From assembly GCA_038030265.1 (NCBI GenBank), contig CM075941.1, positions 42,656,164-42,720,163 of the forward strand: a stretch of 64,000 nt of DNA, written 5' to 3'. The notes under the pieces were generated by a model. The model was not told the origin of the DNA, made no database searches, and was given only the letters and a program-made list of their open reading frames with translations. Positions 1 through 10,983 of the stretch are shown in pieces. The position numbers were made by a program, and so were the translations under genes. Numbering within the stretch: the first letter of the stretch is position 1; each line of letters starts with the position of its first letter. This stretch comes from Corythucha ciliata. Lineage: Eukaryota; Arthropoda; Insecta; Hemiptera; Tingidae.

Positions 1-2300
1 AGGTGTCATCGTAGGGTTGGTGATGTTATAAAAGGGGCGAGGAAAACAGAAGAGGTGGGGGGGGGAGTTATTAAGGAGTTAGAAGCAAAACGAAACTCAC
101 TTTATTCCACCCTCTATACAGGGGGGGGGGGCACTTTTTTCGTACGATGTTCCGCAAGGGAGCTGTAAACTCGGAAGTCAAACTAAACTTATTTATTTAT
201 TTTAATACCTAGATTTAAGGTTCGTTCTGCCCCCTCCATAGTCCACGCATTCACGAATTAAAAAAAAAAATAAGTGAACTTTTTAATTAAGACAAAGGCC
301 TCTTCTAATGGTGGAGGATTTTATTTTGTGTTCGCCCTGGAATCCATTAAATCTCCTCGGATAAAGAAGCGCTATACTCAGTAAGCCGCACTTGTTCGCT
401 AATCCTACACACTAGCATCACCACGATGGGTGATGCTTCGAGACGCCACCATTTTTGGGTACGTAAGATTAAGATGGTGAGCGACATTTGCTGTAGTGGA
501 GCAGAGCTACTGAAATAGTCCATAAGGCCCAAAATCTTTCTAAATGAGAAAACATGCACATGTTTAGGAAAGGAGTGGAAGGGGGTTACCTACTTCATCT
601 GCACCCACAACCGTTAAAGGGTATATTATCACTCCATAAAAAGTCGAATTTTCGATCATACCCTTCTCTTCTCCTATCTGAAATGAATAAACCCATCATG
701 ACTGAGCAGTTATGATTTTCAACCGGAAAAGGATAAAACCGGACACCTTTCAAAGTCACAGGCCATTTGTGTTATGCTTTTTTTTCTTCTTTCTTTCTTT
801 CTCTCCTTCGTCCTCTTTTAATAACGGGGTAGATAGCTATCACTTGTAAAACAATATTTCCACAAAGGATCAAATGGTCAATTAAAAAGGTAGAAGCTTG
901 CACGTGACTTGAACTCTTTATGACCCTTCTTCAAACGCCGCATGTACATATTATAGTCTTGGCAAAAGTCTTTTCACATGAACCCTCAAGACAAGCGTTT
1001 GCACGTCTTTTAAAAACTTCTCTCTCTACTTCTTTTTTAAAAAACTCATACAGAAACGACACGGGTCGACTATAGGGTTGCAAGTCAGGTGGCGGGGTAA
1101 AACTGCGGTGTTATTCTCCCGTGTCTGTCTTTCTGTTGTTAGTGTGGATGATGGGTGTGTGGGTGGGGGGGGGGGCAAGTATCACGTAACAAGTGCTAAA
1201 CTTAATTTGAGAACATTCCGAAACGTATACTTTGTGAGTAAGAGAAACCGTCCTAAGGTTTAAGGGTGGAAGTTTTAAAGTGTTTGGGGTGGGTGGGGGG
1301 TACGTGAATATAATTTTGCAAGAGGACTCTTAAGAAGTGCGACATGGAGCTCTTTACGAGGAAAGCTTAAAAACAAAATCTGACTTGAATAAGTAAAGTG
1401 TTTTCGAAGGATTTCAGTGACGAAGGGCTCGAATTTTCATGTTCATGTCCTGCCTCCCCCTCCCACCGTATCACAGTAAAAACCTGTTCTCAACATTATT
1501 TTCTCCCCTCTTTAATTATTACCCTTGCAAAAAAAAGGCTGAAACTTGCTGAACCAGCTCGCAATGTATCAATGTAGCGCGCACCAAAAAAAAGGGGTGC
1601 ATTTTAAACTTTCCTCCCTTTCCCGCCGCCCCATCCAAAAACCTTCTGACCATTACTGTTTCCCACCTATCGTCAACGGTCGTCCCCTCAATCTTCATTC
1701 TCTATTTGTCCATGTGTTGAAATAAAGAAACCACCACGGCCGCCGCTGCCGCCCCACTGCCATTGGTGCCGTAGATAACTCCATCGTTTCGGGGAAACAT
1801 CTGCCAGCAAGTGGCTATAAATTGTTTCTCGGAAAACTGTGTGTCTGAAGGGGGTTGCAAGGGGCGGTAGGGTAAACTCACCCCTTTTGACCGCCCCTGC
1901 CCCCCTCACTACTGATCGCATTCAAAGGAATTTTGAATAGTCTTGTCGTTTGTGGTATAGTGTAGTGGTATAGTGTAGTCGTCAGCTTTTTTATATTTTT
2001 TTTATTGCCGAAAGAAAACGGCGCGAAGCACTCGAATGAGGAACTAACATAATTTTTGAAATTCACACCAATGATAGCACTTGCTATCCTAAGAGACTGC
2101 GTGAAGTTAATTTTCCAAAAAAACGTTTATTTTATTTTTAATGATTTTTCGAATGTCCAAAAAAATTCCCCCTGTTTGAAACGACTTCAGTTGCGCGGGA
2201 CGTTCATCTGCCTAATTCGTCATATCCCCGCCCTGAAGTTGTTACACCGTGGTCATGGCCAACTCAAGGTGTTGAATGAGACAGACTGACAGATAGGTTC
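1..2300. other. gene-free stretch
   Basis: I see no credible coding region here; every open frame is short and has no recognisable domain. The stretch holds G homopolymers at 57-65, 121-131 and 1165-1175, pyrimidine-rich tracts, and a short direct repeat of a GTATAGTGTAGT-like unit at about 1955-1980. Confidence 0.7.
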
Positions 2301-2355
2301 AACGTTTGTTGTGATTGTGTCTTGTGACTTCATTTTGGATTTTGCAAGTGGTTTT

Positions 2356-3794
2356 ATGTCGAATATTTCGCTTGCTTTTAAAAAATGAGGCCAGAAAAGA
2401 TTTCGAAAAAGCGACAACATCGAATCTTCCACGTTTATCAATATTTGCTGTTGTTTCTTTCATCAACGACAACGTCGATGGGAACAGCGTCGAGTCTCGA
2501 GGGGTGAAGTTAGATAGGTAAGAATAAATAATTAACAACTTGATAATCATGACATTCTCTACGTCACTTTTATACTATGTGTCCTCTACTTGAACAGGGC
2601 CTCAAGGCAGAGCTACGGCGACCAGAGTGTGGGGTACGTGGAGCTTCAAAGAGTTCAAGGCGTCGTCACTTTGTTTGCGAGAGTGACGCCGGAACACAAA
2701 GTTTCAAAAAAATCATACTCGGTTCGAGTGCAAATAGATGAAAGGGAAGACAAAGTCCTCAATGGCCAGTGCATGGACTGTGCTGCCTCTCAAGGTAGTT
2801 TTAGTTGTAATTTCCGCCTCTTTTCACAAATGACTATTTCGTACTTTATTCTAGGAGGGTGTAAGCACCTCGTAGCTTTTTTATTCTGGATCCACCGAAG
2901 GAGCGAAGAGCCAACCCCAACAGAAATTATCTCTTATTGGAGGAAAAGTAAATTGGCTCAATTAGGTGATGCAAAAGCGGTGACCCTGAGAGATTTGTGT
3001 GGGGACAAGTACATTAATGTGGCGTCAGGATTTGTTGATGAGCTGAAAAGAAGAAGTGATGAGGTTGGCATCATAAATATGTTATCGAACATGTCGAAGG
3101 AGGGTGAAGCCTTGTCTCTCCACACTCTGAGGCTTCTGCACGGGAGAACGACACAATCTCCAAGCCCTTCAACATTCATCGACTTCTGCAAAGAACGCAT
3201 GACAATGGAGATTTGCGTGGAGGCCGAGAGGGCAACGAGGGAGCAGAGTGCCTCGTCCGTGTGGCATGAGCTGCGTTATGGCAGGATCACTGCTTCCACC
3301 ATTTACGACGCAGCTCACTGCAAAACAGACGATGGGTCGCTGGTCTCACGAATTTTAGGGGCCAAGCTGAACGAAACGGAGGCGATGACGAGAGGGAAAA
3401 ATCTGGAAGAGGCAATATTGAAAGAGGCCTCTACAATAGTACGCCTCCCCTTCAAGAAATGTGGATTTCTGGTCAACAAATATTTCCCTTACCTTGGTGC
3501 TTCACCTGATGCAGTTGGCGATGACTTCGTCGTCGAAGTCAAAGCACCTGCATCGGCGAAAACCTTTAGTAATTACGTTAAAGATAATAAAGTATGTCCT
3601 AAATATTTAGCACAAATTCAGTTACAAATGTTTTTTTTAATGTGACTAAGGGCATTTTCGTCGTAGCCGACCCGGAATTCAGCTCAAGTAAAAAAATCTA
3701 TTATTATTGGATTTCTTTGGATACCATTCTTGCACACGACCTCATGCACAAAGCAAAATTATTTTGGGAGGAAAAAATATTTAAATTCTTGTAA
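2356..3794 (+). pseudogene. YqaJ-family nuclease with SWIM zinc finger, transposon accessory gene
   Basis: Three exons are visible. Exon 1 runs from a likely ATG at 2356 to 2517, exon 2 from 2598 to 2794, and exon 3 from 2855 to a TAA at 3792-3794. The introns, 2518-2597 and 2795-2854, have GT...AG ends and join in phase. The second intron happens to be open in frame, but removing it brings the SWIM motif together (CMDC then GCKH). The YqaJ exonuclease part lies in exon 3, with the GRITAS, GASPDA and EVKAP motifs carrying the likely metal-binding D and the E-x-K pair. Proteins of this kind are lambda-exonuclease-like; their role in transposition is not established. Two frame breaks sit in homopolymers: an A6 run at 2380-2385 just after the start, and a T8 run at 3631-3638. 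Beyond the second, the family-like C-terminus continues in another frame. They are either decay or assembly errors. Confidence 0.82.
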
Positions 3795-4090
3795 ATACAT
3801 GCGGGGGGGGGGCATTGTGAATAAATAAAAATTTGTAAAAATAGGTATCTTGGAAAACTGTTTTTAATTGTATTGTCTGCACACGCTAAAATTGCATTAT
3901 TTGTTGCATCGCAAGTGTTGCAAGTAAAATAAATACATAATTTCATTTTTACTCTCAATATATTAACGTTGATTATATTATGTATTCTAAATAAACATTT
4001 GTGATAAATTTATAAAAGTAGAGATTACATATTTACTAACCCACAAACTGACATGACAACCAAATCCAGCAGTGGAAGTAACTTGTTGTC

Positions 4091-4335
4091 ATAAATTAAA
4101 GAAATATTCGAGTAGTCACAACCCTATCCTAACCTATTTTTAGTTTACTAAAAATTTTAGTAAATTGACGCATAATGTGGGGGTTGTATCTTTCTTCTGT
4201 TAAGGCAGCTGGTTTCTTGAGAATGGGGAGCTTCCCCGAAACTAGTATAAAAAAAAAAAAAAAAGTTGTGACTACTCGAATATTTCTTTAATTTATAATT
4301 ACAATGACACAACAAAAACAAATGTTAAATCAATT
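4091..4335. mobile_element. 245-base TIR element with hammerhead-like motif, inserted in transposase
   Basis: The element is flanked by a perfect 15-base direct repeat, AAGTAACTTGTTGTC, at 4076-4090 and 4336-4350. Removing one repeat and the element restores an uninterrupted transposase frame to a family-like C-terminus. The left edge (4091-4122) is a perfect 32-base inverted repeat of 4265-4296. Inside, at 4216-4247, lies a CTTGAGAAT motif, a GGGGA/TCCCC hairpin, GAAA, the palindrome CTAG and TA. This has the layout of a small hammerhead ribozyme with two wrong core bases. A 15-base duplication is unusual for a cut-and-paste MITE and fits a retro-type insertion such as a short Penelope-related element. 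That assignment is inference. Confidence 0.75.
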
Positions 4336-5625
4336 AAGTAACTTGTTGTCGACAGTAGAGTGAGGAGTCAAAAATTTGAATTCACGCAGTCTTCCAATGA
4401 CTCGTTCTACATGAACCCTCAAGCTAGCTATTTGCTTTGTCATGACGACTTCGTCTCTGGGTGGTGTTACCCCAGCGGAAACTGATGGTGGTCTCACCAA
4501 TTTAACATTGCACGCATCTAGATGAGCACTGACCGTTTTGAAACCACGATCATCCATCACCCAGTCGTTTGGTATGAGGTTTTTGAGATATCCACTAGCC
4601 AGAACGATTTCTGTATCAGTTACCCGACCACCGAATCCCCTTGATACAAATGAGACGAAACCATTTGGTGTGTAGGACACAAGGTATTTTATCGTATTAC
4701 ACGAATAATAATTTGACCATGTCACTGATTGTTTAAATGGATCAGATAGTTTTTCAACTTGGACCTCGAAACAGTCAATTATGGATACGACGTGTCTGTA
4801 ATTTTTCCTAAACGGAATGGGAAGTCTCATTGAAATGTCTTCTCTTTTTGGCCAATAAATAAGTCTTTGCAGTTCACTGCTTATTTTAGCAAGTTTCTGC
4901 CTAAACACTCTCGACAAATGCACTTCTGACAATCCAAAATCTACAGCCAGCACAGAAAACTGATGATTTAATCGAATCTTTTTCAAAGTTATCATTATGT
5001 CCCTCGGAATTTGAGTCGTGTACTCACAAAGAACCGATATGGTGAAATAACACTCGGTGCTTAGGCCTAGAAACAAACGAGGATTGCGCTCAATATTGGT
5101 CATCGTCACCTTGCAGCTCGTTTGCCGATGGCCAATAAGCTCAAATTCGAGAAGACCGGATGAAGGGGTCGACACGGAGCAACTGGACAACAGAGAAACA
5201 ACCGAATTCATGTCAGTGTCCTCAATCAACTCCGCTGATGGGGATGATTCGGGATCCTCTTGTACAGTCTCAATTTTCATTTTTTTCGCCGGCTGGGTCC
5301 CGCCGTGGGGTAGTTTTTTGGGAGACGTCAAAACAGAAGTCAAGCTTTGACGTGCTTGCACCGCACGACTTCTGCGTAGTATTCGTGCTTGTACGGCTTT
5401 GTCTAAAGTCGCACATTGAACTTGGACGCCTGAAACAAGCGAAGATATGCGTTTTTTTCTTCAAACAATACGTAGCTATAGTCTGTCCACTTAGTGATGG
5501 ACTCTCGAACGTGTTGCTTCATTTCAATAGTTCGATTTGTTCACTCCCACCATTAAAGAACTCAACAACAAAATTTTACTGTGGGCACTATGGTTACGTA
5601 TAGACGCTGCGCAGTGATCATTTGT

Positions 5626-5903
5626 CAAGGTGACTAAATTTTCTATAGGTGCCGCAGATCACTGTCCTTCACCTACGTCACGAGCAGTCCCAACCACCAT
5701 TGCGCTGGACCCAGTACATTATTAATTGTTATTGGGCTGTGATTTTTGAGAATTCATAAGCTTCAATTTCAAAATTAACTTGCTCTGCTGCTCTAGGGTG
5801 AGCAATCGGGAGCAAATGACTGCTGGTGACGTCAGTCTCCACCCCTCCCGCCCGATGGGCAGGGGGAAATCTGCGGCACCTATAGTAAAGTTTAGTCACC
5901 TTG
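5626..5903. mobile_element. 278-base MITE, MULE-type target duplication
   Basis: The ends are inverted repeats of about 35 bases, beginning CAAGGTGACTAAA and continuing to GGTGCCGCAGAT with two mismatches. A perfect 9-base direct repeat, ATCATTTGT, flanks the element at 5617-5625 and 5904-5912. A 9-base duplication is typical of MuDR/MULE elements. The element lies within the third intron (6055-5430) of the THAP-DDE transposase, so it would have been tolerated by splicing. It has no coding capacity. Confidence 0.82.
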
Positions 5904-6839
5904 ATCATTTGTTCTGAAATTATTCCCGGTGCATTATTTGTAGGCGAAGGGGCAAAGGTGAAGCGCCTAAATTTAAGGGCGGGCGAGACTCCATCCCTAT
6001 GTAGACATACTATAATTTCATTGCAGAGAGCATCACCCACCAAAATCTACTTTACATCCAGACGAGGATGCGTCTATGGCCATGTCAATATCGTCGAAAA
6101 CAGGTGGGCATTCATCCAGTGTGGTCGAGGAGGATGGTTGAGAAGGGTCGACGGTGAGTTGTGCCAGTACTCTTCTCTTGTCAAGCTTATTTTGAGCCAT
6201 ACTTGACCTTCCCTTATATTCTACGAGAAATTTCGAATTAGTGAAAACAAACATCGAACTCCCTCCAAATTGAGCGACAAACTACGTACCAGTAACCGAA
6301 CGTGGTTTCTGACATTCAAACCTTGACGGTAAAACTCCTGGTTTCAGGATCACGCGTACTGATTTGCCCTGTTCTTTGTACATTCTTACGTATCCGAGAT
6401 TTTCTATGTCGTTTTCAACCTGGAAACACAACAGAACGTTTCACTCTGGCCTCCTCATTTTCGTTCAGGTCTGCTCAATTCACATTTTTCAAAATAAACA
6501 CACAAAATTTTGCAAGTGCAGTCTTTACTTACGTCAAATTGGTCCTCACAAACATGGAACTTGGATTTGGCAGAGTTCGGCTCACGAACAAGATCCCTCC
6601 TTACTGCTTTCATCCATCTCGTTCTTGCCGGTTCCTGCATAGGCACCGTCACGAACAATTTATCGGGAGTGTTTTTCACTGTGTTACGACTCATAGGTAC
6701 AAAACAGTACTTATACGACATTTCACTTTCTCGCGATAAACAATTAAAAACTCTACTGGCGAACGATTTGAGGGATGAGAGACGACTGGAGATTTCACTT
6801 AATTTTACGAGTGATGAATGATAAGGTTGTAAACACTAC

Positions 6840-8625
6840 AACAAAACTGATTACGTCATGAGTCTGTGATCCAGTCCGGAATTTCAGGAAAATTGTTTAT
6901 TGTTTCTAGCATATTTGGATAATAACACGTAACAATTCTGACTTAAAACAACATCAGCGATGTCCTGGTTAATATTATAATAATTGACTTAAATCATTAA
7001 ATCAGTAATTATTTCAGTTGTATGCGGTCCTCCCCCGAGAAACATGAGCGGATAGTGCCTAGTGACGACACGAGTCACCAACCAATCACAAACGTTTAAA
7101 CTCGCATAAAAAATTGGCCTTTTTAATAATTAAATAACAAATAAATTTAGCACTTTTAGTGCCGAAATTTCATACATTATGTCTAATTAAGCATAAAAGG
7201 TCACAAAAAAAATACTTTTGGGGCAGAGTTCAACATCATGTTAGTTCCTCATTACTCAAGCACCCCGTCCTCCTCATCACACCCTTCACCAGATTTTAAA
7301 AAATGAGAAGCATCGAAAAATCGAGCTTTTAAAGATTATTTAATTTTGTCTCGTCTATAAATCTGAATATTATTAGAAAACGTGGGCTGCTTAAACCAGT
7401 CCGTGGATTAAGGATGGTGGTAGGGCGAAACTAAACAAAAACAAAAAAAAAATGAATATTTAAATTATATCCCTCTCTTTTCCACTGTCTGGTAGATTTT
7501 TTTTTTTACTACCCTGAGAAAACCTTGCCCCCGCAAGGACAGTGGTGTTAAGGGAATGTGTGTGTGTGGAAAAATAGCTGGTTCAAACCTTCGGGGCATA
7601 CACACACTCGAAGGGGGATGAGGGGAGAAATAAGAAAGAAGAACACGCAGTTCATATCTTCATGTAAGATCCAGATTCTCAATGCTACCGGAGGCACTAA
7701 GAAGCTAACATGAAGGTTGTATCTGGCAGTCGAGGAAGACGACGCGAGGAGGCGGTTATGAACCGGTTCCCTACAAGTTTTCGATATCCCCCCCCCCCCC
7801 CACGACCACCTCATCTATGAAATATGATAGTGGGACTCATCAAAAGAAACTACCGTGGTAGCTGGTGATGAGACGGGGGGGGGGGTGTGATGAGATGAAA
7901 CCCCTCGAGAGTTTTGAAGATGTGTTACGTTTCCGTGGAAATTCGAGAAACCCCTGTGTAAAAAACCAAAAAGGGAGTAGGCGAGAGTGAGGAAAACGGG
8001 TCACAAGGGGATAGTTCGACAAAAAAAAAAGGAAAAATAGCCACTTGGATCTGGTAGATTTACATAGCCGAACGCCTGTGGTAGGGTGGGGAGGTTGCTG
8101 TATGGTAGCTCTTGAAGAAAGGACCAGCATGACACACCCCAGGTTTTTTTTTTTTTTGTTTTTAAAACGATAATCGAAAGATGTATGTCAAGCAGAAAGC
8201 ATATTTTGCTGACGTTTCCAAAACACACCTACCCTAACCAGATTGAGTAAGGGCATTGCTATACGAAGAAGAAGAATGTTAAATGAATGGTGGGGGCAAG
8301 ACTCAGTTTTGATCTCGTTCTCCTATTCTTTCATTTGAGTATGCTTATGACGTAATATGTCATGAAAGGGAGAGGCGTATTGGGTCCTCCCCTCCCCAAG
8401 AGAAGAATCGAAAAATCCGGACTAAACAATAAAGTATGCTCGAACGGAAAAACTAAAACTTTGAGCTGTTCTGAAGTCAATTGCCACAGCCTTTTCCCAA
8501 TAAAACTTTTCCTTTACTCAAACTATGGGAAGCTCCTTCCATCTTTTTTATTTCCGAGGTAGAACGAGAGTGAGATAGACTTTCACATTCTAGGCCACAG
8601 TTCCTCTTTTGAGTATGTTATTAGG
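6840..8625. other. gene-free stretch
   Basis: This is AT-rich sequence with no recognisable gene. It holds a C14 run at 7788-7801, a G11 run at 7875-7885 and several poly-T or poly-A tracts. Nothing else is supported. Confidence 0.65.
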
Positions 8626-8633
8626 ATTCTGAA

Positions 8634-9208
8634 CAGGGATGTCAACTTTGAAAAAAAAAAAACCGGTTATCGGTTAACCGGTTTTTTTTCTATCAGGTTA
8701 AAACTGGCTCGGTTTAACCGAGCCTAAAAAACCGGTTTTTAAATCGAAGTTTCAAGCCTGTTAAAATTTCGCTTAACAACTCCTTAATTGAAGAAGATCA
8801 TCATGTTGTGAGATCGGTCGTACACTGGAAGCGTTTTTGAGCGGCGCTACAACGAGCGTTCATCCCAAAGGCTCAAATTTAATGTGACATCGTCCATTGC
8901 AGGCTTAGCTGCAGTGAATTCAATTTAAGCCTTTTTGCATGTACGCTCGTTGTCGCGCGTATAGTAGGGCCGCACACTGGAGAGCGTGGAGACACGAGAC
9001 ACACTATAAATACTTTGTACACTGGTTAACCTGACCTGAGTGTTGAAAACCTCAGTTTCAGAGTTCAGACGTTTTTTTTTTCTCGGTTTTTAGGCTTTTT
9101 GAGCAATAACCGGTTATAACCGAGGACGATTAATAACCGAAAATAATCGGTTAATTGGAACATAATAACCGGTTATCGTTCATAACCGAACAGTTATTGG
9201 CATCCCTA
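8634..9208. mobile_element. hAT-type MITE with 8-base target duplication
   Basis: The left end CAGGGATGTCAA and the right end TTGGCATCCCTA form imperfect terminal inverted repeats. A perfect 8-base direct repeat, ATTCTGAA, flanks the element at 8626-8633 and 9209-9216. This is the size expected of the hAT superfamily, and the CAGGGATG start is typical of hAT termini. The subterminal regions on both sides are dense in AACCGGTT-like motifs in both orientations, which could be transposase-binding repeats. There is no coding sequence. A second MITE is nested at about 8811-8985. Confidence 0.88.
8811..8985. mobile_element. MITE nested in the hAT element (same family as 55339-55525)
   Basis: The sequence starts with a GATCGGTCGTACACTGGAAG-like end, runs through GAGCGGCGCTACAACG and an inner GGCTCAAATTTAATGTG block, and ends with the imperfect inverted counterpart (CGCTCGTTGTCGCGCG, then CCGCACACTGG). 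The same order of blocks occurs at 55339-55525, where the inverted ends are much better preserved. The superfamily is not clear to me. Confidence 0.7.
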
Positions 9209-9321
9209 ATTCTGAAGAAACCCGTCACACAGAGGGCTATAACTTAGCCGGTACAGACGATAATTATGTATCAAGTACGCCAGAAATCGCGACAGGTTTG
9301 ACTTTTTGACACCTTCCCATT

Positions 9322-9490
9322 AATTGAGTTAGACCGACCCAGTCACGGACATAACGGGATTACTCCCCTCCTCACCGCACCACTCTAGTCACAACTGTGA
9401 ATTTGAGGGGTTGGGGAGGCAGAAATAAATGAATTAAATGTCAATGAAATACTTACCATTTTTACTTGTTTTGAGTTCTGAGAAATATTG
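9322..9490. repeat. truncated copy of the 44131-44497 SINE-like foldback family
   Basis: The segment matches the left half of the element at 44131-44290 in order and orientation: AATTGAGTT, then GACCGACCCAGTCACGGACA-like, GCACCAC.CTAGTCACAACT, and GAGTTC.GAGAAA. It stops before the tRNA-like region. No second arm follows. Confidence 0.72.
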
Positions 9491-10983
9491 TAGGACTTTT
9501 GGGTTGCTTTAGATACTTATTAGGTGATGAGTGGTGAATCAATGGCAAGTACCATTGGAAGGTTATCGCCTCGATTAATCAAGGCTGGGGAACAGCAGGG
9601 CCGGATCTTGCTTTCGGCCTCCCCGGGGCTAAATCCCTCCCCCCGGACATTTCCTTCTAAGACTTGTGGAGTCACACCCCACAGAAAGATGAAATTTGAA
9701 ATTTTGAATGAAGACAATTATGTAAATTGCGACTGCCCTACGATCTCCGACTGAACTTGGCAAAACCGAACGAACCGTGTTGATGTTTGAACAGGGAAGC
9801 GGCGTCCAGCCCAAATTCAACTTCCTCAGGCCCTGTTTGGCCCTCACGGTTCTCTTCAGTCCTGGCGGTGAGCAGGCCCGGGACCTCCTTGATTCGGGGT
9901 TCGGGGCAACCCAGAGTGTTTGGGTTTGAATCCCGCTCAGAGCATGCCGAGGTATAGAGTGGCATGTGGGACGGACTTTCCCGCGCATCTGTTCTGAGAG
10001 GGGCCCCGGAAAACATGGTAAAATGAGGATTTAAGATTCATGCTCATGGATGTAATAATAGGATTGTGAAAAGGAGAATTGGTCCACTTTGGCCCCATCT
10101 GACAAAGTTCATTCCATCCGTCTAGGAGAATCGAACAAATCAGGTGCCCAACAGTTTTTGTGACTAAATGTTAGATTCTGGCCTCAATTCGGATTTGATT
10201 TGTACACTTCTGGGAATATAGTCCGTGCCGTGTGGTTAGCTGAAGTGCATCTCGACCCAGTGGCAGGTCTAAGAGAAGGGCCAGAGGGGCTATGGGCCCC
10301 TCCCTTGGAGTCGAGGTCACTTCATCATCTCCTCCAAAATCTCATCGAGGAGGGGTGATCGCCTCTAATTTTAGGGGTCATTTTCTCAGAGGCCCGAGGG
10401 TCAGAGGTTCTCGAGAGATGCGAAATGCCAAGTTGTTTAAGGGAAAAACTCTCGCGAATGGCCTCACTGAGGGAAAAATTGACGTGGAACGCCGCCTCGT
10501 CTTGACGTCGCGGGAAAATTCATGCAAAAGGTCACGCCAACGGCAAACTTCAAGCGAAACGTCACATTGTGAGGAAAAACCTCTTTCGAAAGGTAAACTA
10601 CGCAAAACGCACGGCGGTCAAAACGCAACATTCGGGAAAACACTCACGTGAATCGCCACATTCAAGGCAAAATTTACATGAAATGCTGCGATAAGGGCAA
10701 CAAATATGCGAAATGCTTCACTAAGAGGAATGTTAAGGTGGCATATTGATATTGTCCATTTTATGAAAAAACTCGTCGTGTCACGGAAAAAATGTCCATT
10801 TCATAACGAAATTAGAGAGTTATTGCATAGCCGTCTGACGCTTAAAGTTTTTGGTTATGTGACGTCACCATAAGCGTAGCCGTTTGTATCAGTGGAAAAA
10901 GAGTTAATTGCAAATAATAGTTGCGCTAAAATATGAACACATGGTAGGGCATAGATGCACTTAATTGCTTCAAATAATTTAAT
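9491..10983. other. gene-free stretch with GC-rich dispersed sequence and a degenerate array
   Basis: From about 9570 to 10130 the sequence is GC-rich and looks like an unclassified dispersed repeat, including a GGGTTTGAATCCC palindrome near 9925. From about 10370 to 10740 there is a degenerate array of roughly 30-base units of the type GCGAAATGCC-CAC-GAGGGAAAAA. No gene is recognised. From 10740 to 10983 I see nothing specific. Confidence 0.55.

Larger units (their letters stand above)
4025..6721 (-). pseudogene. THAP-domain DDE transposase (DDE_Tnp_4, PIF/Harbinger-related)
   Basis: The gene is spliced. Exon 1 is 6721-6533 (THAP domain), exon 2 is 6419-6290, exon 3 is 6220-6056 and exon 4 is 5429-4336. 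The last codons lie beyond an insertion, at 4075-4025. All three introns have GT...AG ends and the exons join in phase, giving about 540 residues. Exon 4 holds the HTH_Tnp_4-like region and the DDE core. Likely catalytic residues are the D of IIDCFE, the D of MDDRGF and the E of HVERVIG, which match the DDE_Tnp_4 family pattern. The THAP module is damaged: the second Cys of the zinc set is Ser (CFVPMS) and the His of CEDHF is Gln (CEDQF). A 245-base element splits the final exon, with a stop soon after the junction. The catalytic core itself is open throughout. The product would bind and cut transposon ends in the nucleus. Confidence 0.85.
2300..6830. mobile_element. two-gene DNA transposon (ISL2EU/PIF-Harbinger-like), decayed
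   Basis: Two spliced genes face each other tail to tail. A SWIM/YqaJ nuclease gene lies on the plus strand (about 2356-3794) and a THAP-DDE transposase gene lies on the minus strand (6721-4025). The pairing of a DDE_Tnp_4-type transposase with a YqaJ-family nuclease is, as I remember it, the layout described for ISL2EU elements related to PIF/Harbinger; I did not search for it. I could not find convincing terminal inverted repeats or a target duplication, so the ends given are approximate and only enclose the two genes. The copy is broken: frame breaks in the YqaJ gene, an insertion in the transposase C-terminus, a MITE in an intron, and two missing zinc ligands in the THAP domain. Confidence 0.75.

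Noticed and set aside
9880..9960. GGGTTTGAATCCC as a tRNA T-arm or B box
   Set aside because: No A box, anticodon arm or acceptor stem at the right spacing; probably just a short palindrome in a dispersed repeat.
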